64,000 nt of DNA from Acephala macrosclerotiorum (Eukaryota > Ascomycota > Leotiomycetes > Helotiales > Mollisiaceae): positions 1 to 64,000 of the forward strand of contig MU119307.1 in NCBI GenBank assembly GCA_014904845.1. Reading direction: 5' to 3'. Of this stretch, positions 44,888 to 55,435 are shown piece by piece. The translations under genes and the position numbers were made by a program. The notes beneath the pieces were generated by a model. The model ran no database searches, was not told where the DNA came from, and was given only the letters and a program-made list of their open reading frames with translations. Each line of letters opens with the position of its first letter. Positions within the stretch are counted from its first letter, which is position 1.

Positions 44888-46268
44888 CAGTTAGCGCCAA
44901 AAAATATTCGCTAAAATCGCGTAAAAGCGCGTTTTGGACGCGTTCCCCTCCATCCTTCCTTCATAAACAACCACATTATGCCTCCTCAACGCACTCCTCT
45001 ACGCTCCACCTCTGGGAATTCAAGAAAGGGTCCAGAACTCACTCCATATCAAAGGGGTCAGATCTCTGGGGCTAAGACTGCAGGCTCTACACCTACAGAA
45101 ATATCACGTGAATATGAGCTGCCATATTCCACTATCACCTCCACCCTTAAAGTCCAAAATCAACGCACAGAAGGAGCCTCTTTGCCAAGACCTGGAAGGC
45201 ACGTTTGTTATACACCATCAGAGGAACGCAAAGTGCTAAAGCATGTGAGAGCAAACCCAAGGCAGACCTATGCAGAGCTCATAAAAGCTTGTGGTCTCTC
45301 TTGCCATAAGAATACTGTCAAGGCTATTCTCAGGAAACATGGCATCCAGAATTGGATAGCTAAACGCCGTCCTTACCTTACACTAGCACATGCAGCCCAG
45401 AGGCTTGCTTGGGCCCTTAAATTTAAGGGCAGGAATGCAGAAGAATGAAGTATGATCATGTGGAGTGATGAGTGTTCTGTAGAGAAAGGCACGGGCCAGA
45501 GGAGGGAATAGTGCTTCCGCACGCCTTTGCAAAAATGGCACCCAGAAATGGTCCAAACCTACTCAACTGGTAAGACTATGAAGGTTATGGTCTGAAGGTG
45601 CTTTTGAGATACTGGGAGATCTAACCTCTATATCATGGATAGGGATTTTGAGAGTAAGAAGCATGGGTATTCTGCCAACTCATATATTGAGGTCTTGGAC
45701 GCAGAACTAGAGCCACAGCATGCAAACTTGGAGCCAGGCTATGAGTTTATGCAAGACAATGCTTCTATCCACACAGCTCATAAAGTTAGAGACTGGTTTG
45801 CAGACCATGGGATCACACAGCTCATGAATTGGCCCCCTTACTCCCCTGACCTCAATCCTATTGAGCACGTCTGGCATGAGCTGAAATGCATGGTTAATGA
45901 GATGTTTCCAGAGCTTCTTACAGATAAATCTAAGAGTGAGCATGCAAGACAAAGGCTGGAATCATGTTTACAAGCAGCCTGGGACTGTTTACTTCAAAGC
46001 TTGTTTGACAATTTATACTAGAGTATGCCAGACAGAATAGAGGCTGTAATCCAGGCAAAAGGATGGCATACTAAATACTGAGCTCAGTTTGTAGTGCAAT
46101 CACAATGTAATTTAATCATCTTGTAGTCTAGTTTTAGGCCTTTCTAATGCTTCAATCAGAACTTGATTTGGACGGATAATGGTAGAGTTATTGTCAAATG
46201 AAGGGGGGAGAGTAAATGGTGGGGTGCGGGGTAAAAATGCAGTAGCGAATAATTTTTGTTTAGTACTG
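44888..46268 (+). mobile_element. Tc1/mariner element with diverged inverted repeats and TA duplication
   Basis: The element starts CAGTTAGCGCCAAAAAATAT at 44888 and ends at 46268 with a diverged inverted copy (complement reads CAGTACTAAACAAAAATTAT). Both ends share a following TTCGCTA word. It is flanked by TA at 44886-44887 and 46269-46270, the standard Tc1/mariner target duplication. Length is 1,381 bases, right for a full element with one transposase gene. Confidence 0.88.
44978..46021 (+). pseudogene. Tc1-like DDE transposase, inactivated by nonsense codons
   Basis: One frame runs from MPPQRTPLRSTSGNS to the stop at 46021. It has an N-terminal helix-turn-helix (LTPYQRGQISGAKTAGSTPT, then Arg-Glu-Tyr), a second one around TYAELIKACGLSCHKNTVK, and the DDE domain: MIMWSDECSV (first Asp), EFMQDNASIHTAHKV (second Asp) and PPYSPDLNPIEHVWHELK (Glu), with 35 residues between the last two. 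Four in-frame stops at 45446, 45509, about 45592 and about 45607 break it, at least some where Trp would fit. No frameshift is seen, so decay is by point mutation only. Confidence 0.88.
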
Positions 46269-46269
46269 T

Positions 46270-46490
46270 AGAAACTTCTTATCTGACGTTGCGGATACAG
46301 CATTGACGGGCTGGCTATTATCGTCGTGGCCAGTTGAGAATTTCCAAACTTCTTGTCCCCATGCTTTGGGATAACCCGGTGCCCACGAAGCAACTTTATT
46401 GTCTTTCTAGAAGTTAGTCTCGAGTTTGTCGTCCAAGTCTTCCCTGCCTTGTTTCTGGTTCGCATCCTGATTTTTGTTGGTTTTCGCTTC
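46270..46490 (-). pseudogene. WD40-repeat protein, 5' part beyond the transposon
   Basis: On the minus strand just outside the element, ending at the TA, a short reading (NAVSATSDKKF) runs in frame with AIATVDTIVIF on the other side once the element and one TA are removed. This shows that the element landed inside the gene. Further upstream another frame reads VASWAPGYPKAWGQEVWKF, which looks like one more repeat, with a TAG just before it. An intron probably lies between the two, and the start of the gene cannot be fixed. Confidence 0.5.
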
Positions 46491-46958
46491 GCCGAGCAGG
46501 ACCCTCATTCTGGCGCGAGTGCTTTCAGACCTTCGGGAGATGTTGAAATTATCTTAGGATGTGAAGGCGAGTATGATCACTTTACATTGATTGCATTCTC
46601 GTGGATGACGTTGCTCGCGTACGGCGCTGTTCTCTTGGCTCATATTCTAGGCAGTAAAAGTTCAGAGGAGTGTATTGGATGAAGATCCCTCTCGCTTAAA
46701 AGGGGGTAGCACTGGGCGCGGGGTTGGAGTGCGGGGTCGGCGCTTTACTGAATATCAACCCACACACTTTCAAATTACTCAGGAGGATGTGTATCAAACT
46801 TTATTTCAATCATAGGTATCGAAAGCCTGCGTGGCGAGCCAAAGCTCCCGACCTATGGAGACTCCAAATTGAAAACCTCCACGGATTGGCAAGATCGCAA
46901 CAAGTCAGCCATCATCAAAGTGAGATAGGCGTCGAATCTTAAAGCAGATTTCAGTAGC
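46491..46958. other. Intergenic between WD40 relic and hydrolase
   Basis: About 470 bases with no supported coding region. Confidence 0.4.
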
Positions 46959-48097
46959 TTACAGTTTCTCTTTCAAGAAATCTCTCAAAACAGAATATCC
47001 TTTCGCTGTCATCTCACACTTGTCCGCCCCGAAAAGCAAGAAACCGTGCGGGGCTCCTTCAACAAACTTCACTCTCGCGTCCCCGCCAGCGACTTGCCAC
47101 CGGAAGCTCATCAACACGGTATCGTCTACAAGAGCATCTTGGGTACCACAGAGGAACAGTGCAGGTGGCAACTTCACCTCCTTCTTCATCTCGCCAAACC
47201 CCGATCCTGGAATTTGAAAGACAGGATGATAGATGGGCGAAATGGCGGGGTCTCGTCGTTGCTCAGGTGTCCTGTCGCCTAAGTATGCGTCTCCGAAACG
47301 CTGTATGTTCTCGGTGGTCAATATAATAGGAGCCGTCCATGAAAGTGCACTTGGCGATAAGGACCAATCGTACAGTCCGTAGATTAACACCGCCCCAGAG
47401 AGTGCGAAGTCAGGCCGGCATTCGAGAAGATGCAGCACCGTGAGACTAGTGAGGTTAGCTCCTGCAGATTCACCACCGATAAACCTCAAGGCACCACCAT
47501 ATTCTCGTGGAGAGTTGTCGACAAGGTATTCAGCCACATCATAGACATCCTCAGGCCCAGCTGGGAACGGATGTTCTGGTGCAAGACGGTATTCCACGGA
47601 GATGGCGGCAAGACCCGTTGCCTTGGTAATCACGTCCAAGGTGTCATCACACCTAAAATAGTGAGCATTGAAGGAATGTTCGACGCAAAGCAAGACTTAC
47701 CAATCGTAGTGTGCTAAGACATGCCCACCTCCATGGATGTAGTAAAAAACGCCTTCCGGCTTCTTGTCCTCAGGTAAGACAACACGACACTTGATCGAAC
47801 GTCCATTTTCCCGTGATGGGATCAAGATCTCGGTGCCATGGGCTGATCTGAACCTTGGAGCTGGCCACCCCGTTTTGCCTGAGTCTTGTAGATCTCGGTA
47901 TACTTGAGCACCAATCTGAGAGTAATGTTAGCATGTTCCTAGAATTGACTATATGGAGAATTTACCTCCCACCACTTTGGCTCTGTAGGCTCACTTGTGG
48001 ATGCACTTATGATATATGCATTGAGGGCTTGAGTGTTTGCTGGGATGTTCTCTGCTTTGAACTTGGAAGTGTCCAAGGTAAGATCTGACGTCGACAT
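46959..48097 (-). CDS. Alpha/beta hydrolase, hormone-sensitive-lipase-like esterase
   Basis: Three exons, 48097-47966, 47915-47701 and 47652-46959, give 346 aa. It belongs to the HSL-like group of alpha/beta hydrolases, which cut ester bonds of varied substrates. The oxyanion motif HGGG is at residues 105-108, the nucleophile elbow GESAG at 176-180 (Ser178), then an acid region CGTQDALVDD and the catalytic His in EGAPHGF. No signal peptide, so probably cytosolic. It is divergent from a Zn2Cys6 regulator 530 bases away; a regulator next to a lone hydrolase suggests local control of a catabolic or detoxifying step, but that is inference. Confidence 0.92.
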
Positions 48098-48627
48098 TTT
48101 GAGATTAGCTTTGAGGTTGATGTTTGGTCGAAAGATGATACGATTTTGGATTGAACCGAGTATTTCAGGTCAAACCCACGATGTTTTATATCTTTCATAA
48201 CCCTCCCCGAATTCTTCGCCAAGAGTCACACCGTACCTTTAAGTGGGACGAATCGGGTGCTCAGGACCACTTGCGGAGTAACATTCTATACGCAGCCGTA
48301 ACATCTGCCTGAATAGCTCCATATCGCCGAAATGAACGCGAACGCGGAATCTTCTCCGAGGTACAGTTCTCGTTTCCGGCGGCGTTGTGCGTGCGTACGT
48401 TGCAGAATATATATCTGATGAGATGCACGTGATCCATGCTGGTCTGATTGGTGGTACCGGAGTTTGGAATCGAATGCGGTTAAGATCCCCCCCTTTCCTC
48501 TCGCTTCGGACTTTACTAACCCCGCTCCTCGTAACCAGTAGGACAAAACACATATATCGCCATGCTGCAACCTCAATCAAGCCCCAAAGTCCGAGCAAAC
48601 CTCTCATAAGAGTCATAGAATCAACAA
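48098..48627. promoter_or_regulatory. Shared divergent promoter, hydrolase and Zn2Cys6 regulator
   Basis: 530 bases between two divergent starts. Zn2Cys6 factors often bind paired CGG triplets; one close CGG-type cluster occurs at 48365-48385 (tttccggcggcg), but I cannot show it is bound. Confidence 0.4.
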
Positions 48628-50317
48628 ATGCTTGTACAGTCGAGATCAAAAGCATGTGGCACGTGCCAAACCAGAAAAGTGAAGGTACGCCCGTACCAAG
48701 ACGAGCATCTTTCTGTGTTGTTACTAACTTCGAACAGTGTGACCGGAGCCAGCCAGTTTGTAATCAATGTATCCAAGGTGGATGGGATTGTCCCGGGTAT
48801 GTAAAAGGGTGGAAGCGACGAGAGAAGACGGCCACAATCCATCAATGTAAGTTCAAAACAAGTTGCTGATCGAAGCGGCAGCTCAGCTGACCATATGAAG
48901 TCGAACAGCAATGGTTGCCAGAATCTTTGATTCAAAAGAAGACACCTCCTCGTCATGCCAGAATTGTCATCAACCCCGCACCAAACGCCAAGACCTTCCC
49001 AATCAGTGTTCACTCTCCCCTTTCAGACTCCACATCCGCTGCCCAGCTTTCGAAAGAGGTGATCGCGCATCTGGAAGACAAGAAGCCACCAGGCATACAT
49101 ATCCGCAACCTCGGCCATTTCTTCGACTTCATCCCATCTCGACTCGGTCAGAGCCAGGCACTTGACGACGCGGTGAGATGTACTCTGACGGCGTACTCTG
49201 CTTGTCTGCAAGAGAATGCCGGGTCGTTGAATCAGGATCGAAGGGAGTATTACGAGGCAGTGAGGAGTCTTCGAATTGCATTCGGGGACGAGAAACAGGC
49301 GTTGAGTGATGAGACTCTTTGTGCTGCTGTGTTGTTGAGTTGGTATGAGGTAGGTGTTCAATGTTGATGACTGAAGGAGGGAGTTGATGCATTGGAGGTG
49401 TTGGCAGACAACCTGGGCGAGTCGTGGCTTACTCATATTTGCGGGACATCCCATATTATCAAACTTCGAGGCCCAGCACGGCATCGCAGTGGTTTCGGTC
49501 TCGCATTGCTTGAGACGCAGGAGGGGTTAATAGTAGGTACCTCGAAGGGTCTTCACCCACTCTGAGTTGTCCTGACAGCATGCAGTCTGGTGAAGCAATG
49601 ACAACCTCCACGCCCTGTTTCCTCGATGCCCCTGAATGGCATGGAATCCTCAACCATCAAAACATGATCGTGGGGTTGCCGCAGACACGACCCCTCACCA
49701 TCTCGAACAAGATCCTCACCCAGCTCTCGACAGTCCTTATCGAATCTAAAACTTTATCTGACCTAGACGAGCCTAAGCTTCGTGATGGGCTTGAGCAGCT
49801 TTGGGATTTGAGAAGACAGATCAAGAGGGCATTGGATCATGTCCTGGAAATGGCAGAAAACAGGGAATCTGATTTCGCACCACTTCTTTGCTGCAAAGAC
49901 AGCATATACCTGATCCTCATCGATACCACGATTCTCAAGATCCTAGTCGCTCCAGCATTCTCAACTCGAACACTCCATAATGCCATCCAAGGTCTCCAGG
50001 ACCTTTCATTGCCACCTAAAGCGTTCACAGACAGTGTATTGTTTAAAGAGGCGATCGGAAGCCAGATTCAAATGAATTTCATCATCTTCCTCTCAAACCT
50101 GGCCGTTGCAAGCAGGGTAACACCATTCAATATGAGGAAGATGGCGTTCATGTGTAGGATTATGTGTGTTGAGAGGAAGAAGAGAGAGGCAAAGCCTCAT
50201 ACAATATGGGCACGTTTTGAGCAAGCGATTTCGGGTGTTAATGAGCCGGATTGGTTGTCGAAGTTTGTTGCGTCTCAATTGAAAGGTGGTGGTGAGATGT
50301 TGGTATGTACAAAATGA
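48628..50317 (+). CDS. Zn2Cys6 fungal transcription factor
   Basis: Five exons (48628-48684, 48738-48846, 48901-49353, 49408-49532, 49586-50317) give 491 aa. The zinc cluster is complete, with Cys at residues 10, 13, 20, 27, 30 and 37 (KACGTCQTRKVKC, then VCNQC, then DCPGY), and an intron splits it after the third-cysteine lysine. A basic linker (KGWKRREK) follows. The rest is the helical fungal-specific regulatory region, with LTAYSACLQENAGS and WLTHICGTSHIIKLRGP, typical of factors that control nearby genes. The exon 3 donor was set at 49354 because it joins WYEV to DNLGESWL in frame. Confidence 0.9.
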
Positions 50318-50360
50318 GATGAATAGAAACTGATGTACGATTTGTAGAGCAGGAGGCAAT

Positions 50361-51413
50361 TCATCCTGCAAATTCACGTGGAACGTCTGAACATTCCTCC
50401 GAATAGACGACCTCCTTGCCTTTACCCTTCCCCTCAGGCACTGGGCCTTCAAATTCAGTTGCGATATTTGCATACTCATCAACTATCCAAGCACTGAAAT
50501 CAATCTGTGCCTCGTCGGGTTGATCAAAGAACGTCGAAAGCTCACTCGTCGGAAGGGTTTCGGAAGGGGAAGAACTACTCCTAGAGTTGGACGACGAGAA
50601 GCCAAGATCTGGGATAGTGGAGCGAATGTCTTGCGTTTGTTGGTCGAAGGAGTTCGAGCGTGAAACCACGTCGCCTGATGTAAGGAGGACGTTTGCTTCA
50701 AAGGGTGACAAAGAGTCTTGATGGCCGAATGGAGGCAAGGCACGTTGGGAGGAGACCAGCTGCTGTGGCGACCAAGTGGTGGCGTCACAATACGGCAGAA
50801 CCGGGATTGGGGTTGTTGCCCCATGTGAGAGAGGCGTTGAAGATTCGAGTTCGCTAGAGGGATGATGTGTGTGTAATAGGGTATGAGAATGAGAGGAAGT
50901 GACCTGGACTGGAACACCTATGCTATCGACAAAGCGAGATCTTGGTTGAGATTCCGCACTTAGCAATCCGAGGATCTGACTTTCGGACAATTGAGAACGT
51001 GCTCTCTGGGCGCTTTGATGAGATGAGGAGCTTTGGGAGGTTGACGCCTTCCGTACTCCGCCACTCTTCGGGCGAGCAGGTTGACTCCGCTCTTGCCCAG
51101 TAATCTTACACCACGCCCTATTCTCTCCAGGTACAGGACGACGAAGAGGGTAAGCCAGGATTGGAGCCTCGAGAATACCCCGCATCCTCTCCTCATGGGC
51201 CTGTATGCTTTTTGTGACTGATGTGGTGGAGAAGCCTGGTAGTCCGGGTCCACCATATCGGTCGTAGAGCCAATCATTTATTTTGTCCCTGCTAATTGCT
51301 TCTCGTAAGTCGCTGTCGCTGTTGGACGGACCGTCATGGTCATAAGTGACGCTCCCGTTTTCGACATCCGTAGACCATGTATAGTTGGGCGAGTTAAGGC
51401 GATGAGAATCCAT
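50361..51413 (-). CDS. Ser-rich protein of unknown function
   Basis: Single exon, 350 aa from the ATG at 51413 (an upstream ATG in frame is possible, but the residues between look like UTR). The N-terminal third is the most ordered-looking, with DKINDWLYDRYGGPGLPGFS and HEERMRGILEAPILAYP. The middle is Ser/Gln/His-rich and probably disordered. The C terminus has an acidic, aromatic patch (STFFDQPDEAQIDFSAWIVD) like an activation domain, then GKGKGKE. No known domain. Nuclear regulator is a guess. It is convergent with the Zn2Cys6 gene, 43 bases between stops. Confidence 0.65.
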   Translation of the reverse strand: MDSHRLNSPNYTWSTDVENGSVTYDHDGPSNSDSDLREAISRDKINDWLYDRYGGPGLPGFSTTSVTKSIQAHEERMRGILEAPILAYPLRRPVPGENRAWCKITGQERSQPARPKSGGVRKASTSQSSSSHQSAQRARSQLSESQILGLLSAESQPRSRFVDSIGVPVQVTSSHSHTLLHTHHPSSELESSTPLSHGATTPIPVLPYCDATTWSPQQLVSSQRALPPFGHQDSLSPFEANVLLTSGDVVSRSNSFDQQTQDIRSTIPDLGFSSSNSRSSSSPSETLPTSELSTFFDQPDEAQIDFSAWIVDEYANIATEFEGPVPEGKGKGKEVVYSEECSDVPREFAG

Positions 51414-52068
51414 TACTATGAAGCTCACCTGAACGATACGATTGAAGTTCAGAATTTCAAGGATCGTGAATGCAGATCGCAAAAGTTGATGAATTGGAAC
51501 GAGGCAAACGACCGAAACAAGGATATTAAGAGTAAGTCGAAAGACGACGGCGCATCAAGGACATTATATCGACAGCTTCTCGAGGGCAGAATCATTCATT
51601 CTACCGCCTCTTCCATTACCCGATACGGTAATGGAGCGTGGTGTGGCTGTTTCGTGTCACTGAGACTCGACCTATCAGAGGTCACTCAACCAGCTGATCA
51701 GAGAAGACCACAACAAAAATGGGAATGCAGTGACTGCATGCATAGCGGAATTAAAATAAGATTTATGATCGCTAGATCTTCGATTACTTTTTCAAGTAAT
51801 GGAAAGGAAGGGAGATCTTCTATGGCTGAGATGGGGAGTAAGGGACGTATGCCTGAACCCTAGCCTCGAGCATCTTTGCACAGATTGCAGCATTTGCTGC
51901 GTCTAGAAAATTTTGCACAGTAGAATGATTCTGCTTTGTCGGGAGACTGTAACCTGTATATTCGTCGCTGCAAATCGCGATCTCAACTCGGTATCAACCG
52001 ACCAAACGCCAAAATGCCCCACCTCGCTATGGACAATGCAATGCAATGCAACGTAAGTAAAAACAAAA
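51414..52068. other. Intergenic between RNF10-like and Ser-rich genes
   Basis: 655 bases, both neighbours on the minus strand. No gene. A short gcaat repeat (caatgcaatgcaatgcaa) is at about 52033. Confidence 0.45.
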
Positions 52069-54392
52069 TCAAGCTGCTCTTCTAGCAGTTGTACTCATCA
52101 AAGTGATCTTCTTCGCCTTCTTCTTCTTTCCTTGTCCCACGTTTGATCGGACGTTAGAGTTCTCGGCATTGTTCAGTGACGTAGCTTGAACTTGGGCAAC
52201 GAGTTCGTTCTCGGCAAGCAGTTCTTGCTCCCAAGAGTGAAGCCATCCATCGTCAACTTCTGAATGACTCTCCTCTGGGCGAACTTCTGGGGAGGCGGCA
52301 GAGACCATGGCGGTACCCCACACAGTGCGCGGAGCGGAAGGACTGGTGGAAGGAGAGGCGAGCGTAGCAAAGGAGGAGCCTCCCTGTCTGGCAGGCCAAG
52401 GCGGTGAAGCATTGCTAGCATCTAAAGAGGAAGGTGCCAAGGGATGGAAGTCGTCGCCAGAAAGTCCTTCAGATGCCGGGACGTTCGTATGTTTCCTTCT
52501 CGCCATGGCCCACCTAGCATCATCCTCTGCCTTCTCAGCTCGCACTCTGTCACGCTCTTCCCGGACCTCCTTTTCTCTATTCCTCCTTCTCCTCTTCTCG
52601 ATCTCGTCCTTGAATTGGTCTAGAATCTCAGGGCTCACGACGTCGGTCCAATTACATTCGAGGAAGCCAACCTCGCACCCATATGGAAGATGTGAGAGGT
52701 ACTTGGTTCGTTTGCGTAGTTCATCGTCCATGATATGGCCAGTCGATATGCGCTCAACGCGTGGTAGAAGCGTGGATGGGAAAGCGGCAAAACTGCCGAA
52801 GGCGGACTTGAGAATGCGAATATCAAGTGGTGCAAGATAATAGTGTAACAGTGCCTGGTAGAAGAAGTACGGAGCATCTGGGTGATGTCCCTCGTGTTGT
52901 TGTACATTGCGTGGATTGTGTGCTCGAGGGTGAGGAGGGATTGGTTTGGGTTCACTTGGCTGTGGTGTCTGGTCTGAAGAAGCGATTCCCTCGTTGGAAA
53001 TGCTTAGAGTAGTCTGCGAGGCATTCTGAATGAAGTACCTGAAATATAGGAATTAGTAAATGCCTATGAGGGTTTTGGGAGACAGGGTTCGCCAGGATTT
53101 GCAAACAGAATGCCCTGAAGGACGAAAACATTGAAAACTCACATCTCAGGTGCATCTTCATCAACCGTGGTGAACTGAATTGGCTGGCGCTTGACTAGCT
53201 TTTCAGCTGGTTGCTTCGCGGTGGCTGGAGGGTCACCGATGCCCTTGATCTTCTCCTTTGCCTCACATACAGCGTTCACCGCCTTTCTCGTCCACTCCGG
53301 CTCTTCTCCAAACATAAGCTCGTCTTCGTTCTCTTGTCGTTGAAGATCCTCGATCTCTGCTTCGTATTGCTCGATCATATATTCTTCGCTGCCCTTCATG
53401 ATTCGAGCATAGTCCGTCACTTCGGCGGCGAAGTACCTATGAGAGTGTCAGTAATCCGCTCTTGCACATTTTGGAAGTACCAGGATTATTAGGACATTCA
53501 AGGAAGCTTACCAAGGAACGTCTTCGTTCTTGCCCAGAATATCAGCACCGTCTCGAGGCAATGCAAGAGTACTACTCGGCTGCCGCATGACCAACCGCAG
53601 TACGACATCATCACCCTCCCGTGGAGGGACATTCTCCTGGCCGGTATACCACCTCACAGGTCTCGTCTCTGACATATACACAGAATCCCAACATATCGGG
53701 CACTTCTTCCATCTTGCCTTCTTCTCCGGGACCGGGTTTGCATCGTCCGTAGAATGCATGTATCGGATCATACAAGGCAAGCAGAAGATATGCCCGCACT
53801 TGGCCATTCGAGGAGCGACTGGATGGGACAGGCAGATTGGGCAAGATGCGTCTTGGGAGACCGAGGAAGCAAGAATCTGTAGTACATCGTTCCACTCTAG
53901 ATGCTGATCCGCATTGGCAGCTTGCGGCTTGTAGTCTCCGTATGGCTTGACGATGAATCGATAATTCGCGTGGATATACCTCGCCTTGTCGCTTGAATGG
54001 TGGCCAGATCCAATGCCATAGATATTTCCTCTCCTTGTCCCACGTTGCATGGTACTTCGATAGTCCTGAGGCCGAGCAGGAAGTGTGAAGTTCATCAGAT
54101 GCGTAATTGAGGTCTGGCCTCTACGACTGTTCGCGTTCCTCATAGCCCCAGATTCCGCCATTGCGTCCTCGTCCGCCGCAAGTCTGGGTCTCCTTGAGTT
54201 CTTGTGTTGCTTCCGTTGCCCCTGACTGTTCCTGGGAGACCCGGTGATTGCGTTTGAATGGTTTGCGGATCGCCTGGAGCCGGATTCAAAGCTAGGAGAG
54301 GTAACGTGCTGCTGTTGGAGGGGAGAGTTCGAGGACGGATTGATCGATTTGCCCCCAGCAGATGATAGCGTGTTTGGCGGAGCAGAATTCAT
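52069..54392 (-). CDS. RING-finger ubiquitin ligase, RNF10/Mag2 type
   Basis: Three exons, 54392-53512, 53436-53143 and 53038-52069, give 714 aa. RNF10/Mag2 proteins are E3 ligases; human RNF10 and yeast Mag2 mark stalled 40S ribosomal subunits. The disordered Ser-rich N terminus is followed by LEWNDVLQILAS and a C3HC4 RING at residues 184-234 (CPICLSHPVAPRMAKCGHIFC to KKCPIC, quoted in part). Then ARYIHANYRFIV upstream of it, APYFFYQALLHYYLAPLDI and LSHLPYGCEVGFLECNWTDVV, all in the family order. A coiled, charged segment (EKRRRRNREKEVREERDRVR) lies near the C terminus, with a Lys-rich end. Start chosen at the first true ATG in frame. Confidence 0.9.
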
Positions 54393-55435
54393 TGTCGAAT
54401 TTCCCTGACTTTGCCGGACTTCGGAGGGAGAGGAGGATAAAGCTGTCCTGCGCAATGTATGCTCGACTTGAGATGGCTCGTCGTGGCGTACCGTTCAATG
54501 GAAAGACTTCGGATCTGGTGATATGATGTTCGAGGAAACCTGGGAAATTCTCGTTCCAAGATCTAGCACAAAGGTCGCCACCATGAAGAAAAGAATCGGC
54601 CGGATAATTCAAGTTAGAAATTCGATGTAGTCGTTAATAAAGACAGACGCCAGAGGCGCTGGTGTAGTGGGGGAGTCACAGCTTGATGATGAGGGGCGGA
54701 AGGAGGAGATCAAGCATCTCAGTTCGGCGGAGCATAGCGACCAGAAGTGCAGAACCACTACACTAAGTGTGCTAGACTTCGAAGGACGTCACATTGAAAG
54801 GGTTGCAGTGTTATTGTAGCTGTCAGGGGCTTTGCTATTAAATCATGCACCTCAGCAAATTATGGCAATGCCTTCATGTAAATGTCTATCCATTGCTGGA
54901 CCTTCAGTGTTGAAGTGCGTCAACACTATGTCGTCAAAGCAAAGTAGAGGCTGTTTGCCTTAAGCTGGATTATTTCAAGCAAAATAAACAACAAATAATC
55001 ATGAACTGCAACAAATGCACCTATGACTGAAGGTACATTGGCTAATTGCCATCAAGAGCATTGTTTCCAACTTTGCATTCCTGTTTTACATGGGGTTTGG
55101 CTCTGATAAAATTCCTTCCGCTTTGCCCAATTTCTCTTGGCAGAGCAGAAGGCTTCGGCTCAATTTCGCGCCTCCTCCAGCTCCGATCTAAACTCCAATA
55201 ATTTTGGTGGAATATCACAACCACCACAGCTGCTCATGCGACACCTCCGAACCACCACAAACCATCCTTCATAAGTCGACAACATCTGCCGACGACATCT
55301 TGAGCTCAATTCTGATGAGCTCACTCTGACAAAGTGCCAACAATTTATCTGCCTTGACCCGCACTCGAGCCCCGACGCGCAACGACAAATCGACCTGAAC
55401 GCGGTCGGTTTGCGAAAAGAATCACCCACGCCGGC
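54393..55435. promoter_or_regulatory. Divergent region, RNF10-like and Ubp3-like genes
   Basis: About 1 kb between divergent starts, with no gene. Two ubiquitin-pathway genes linked to ribosome turnover face away from each other across it. Confidence 0.4.
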
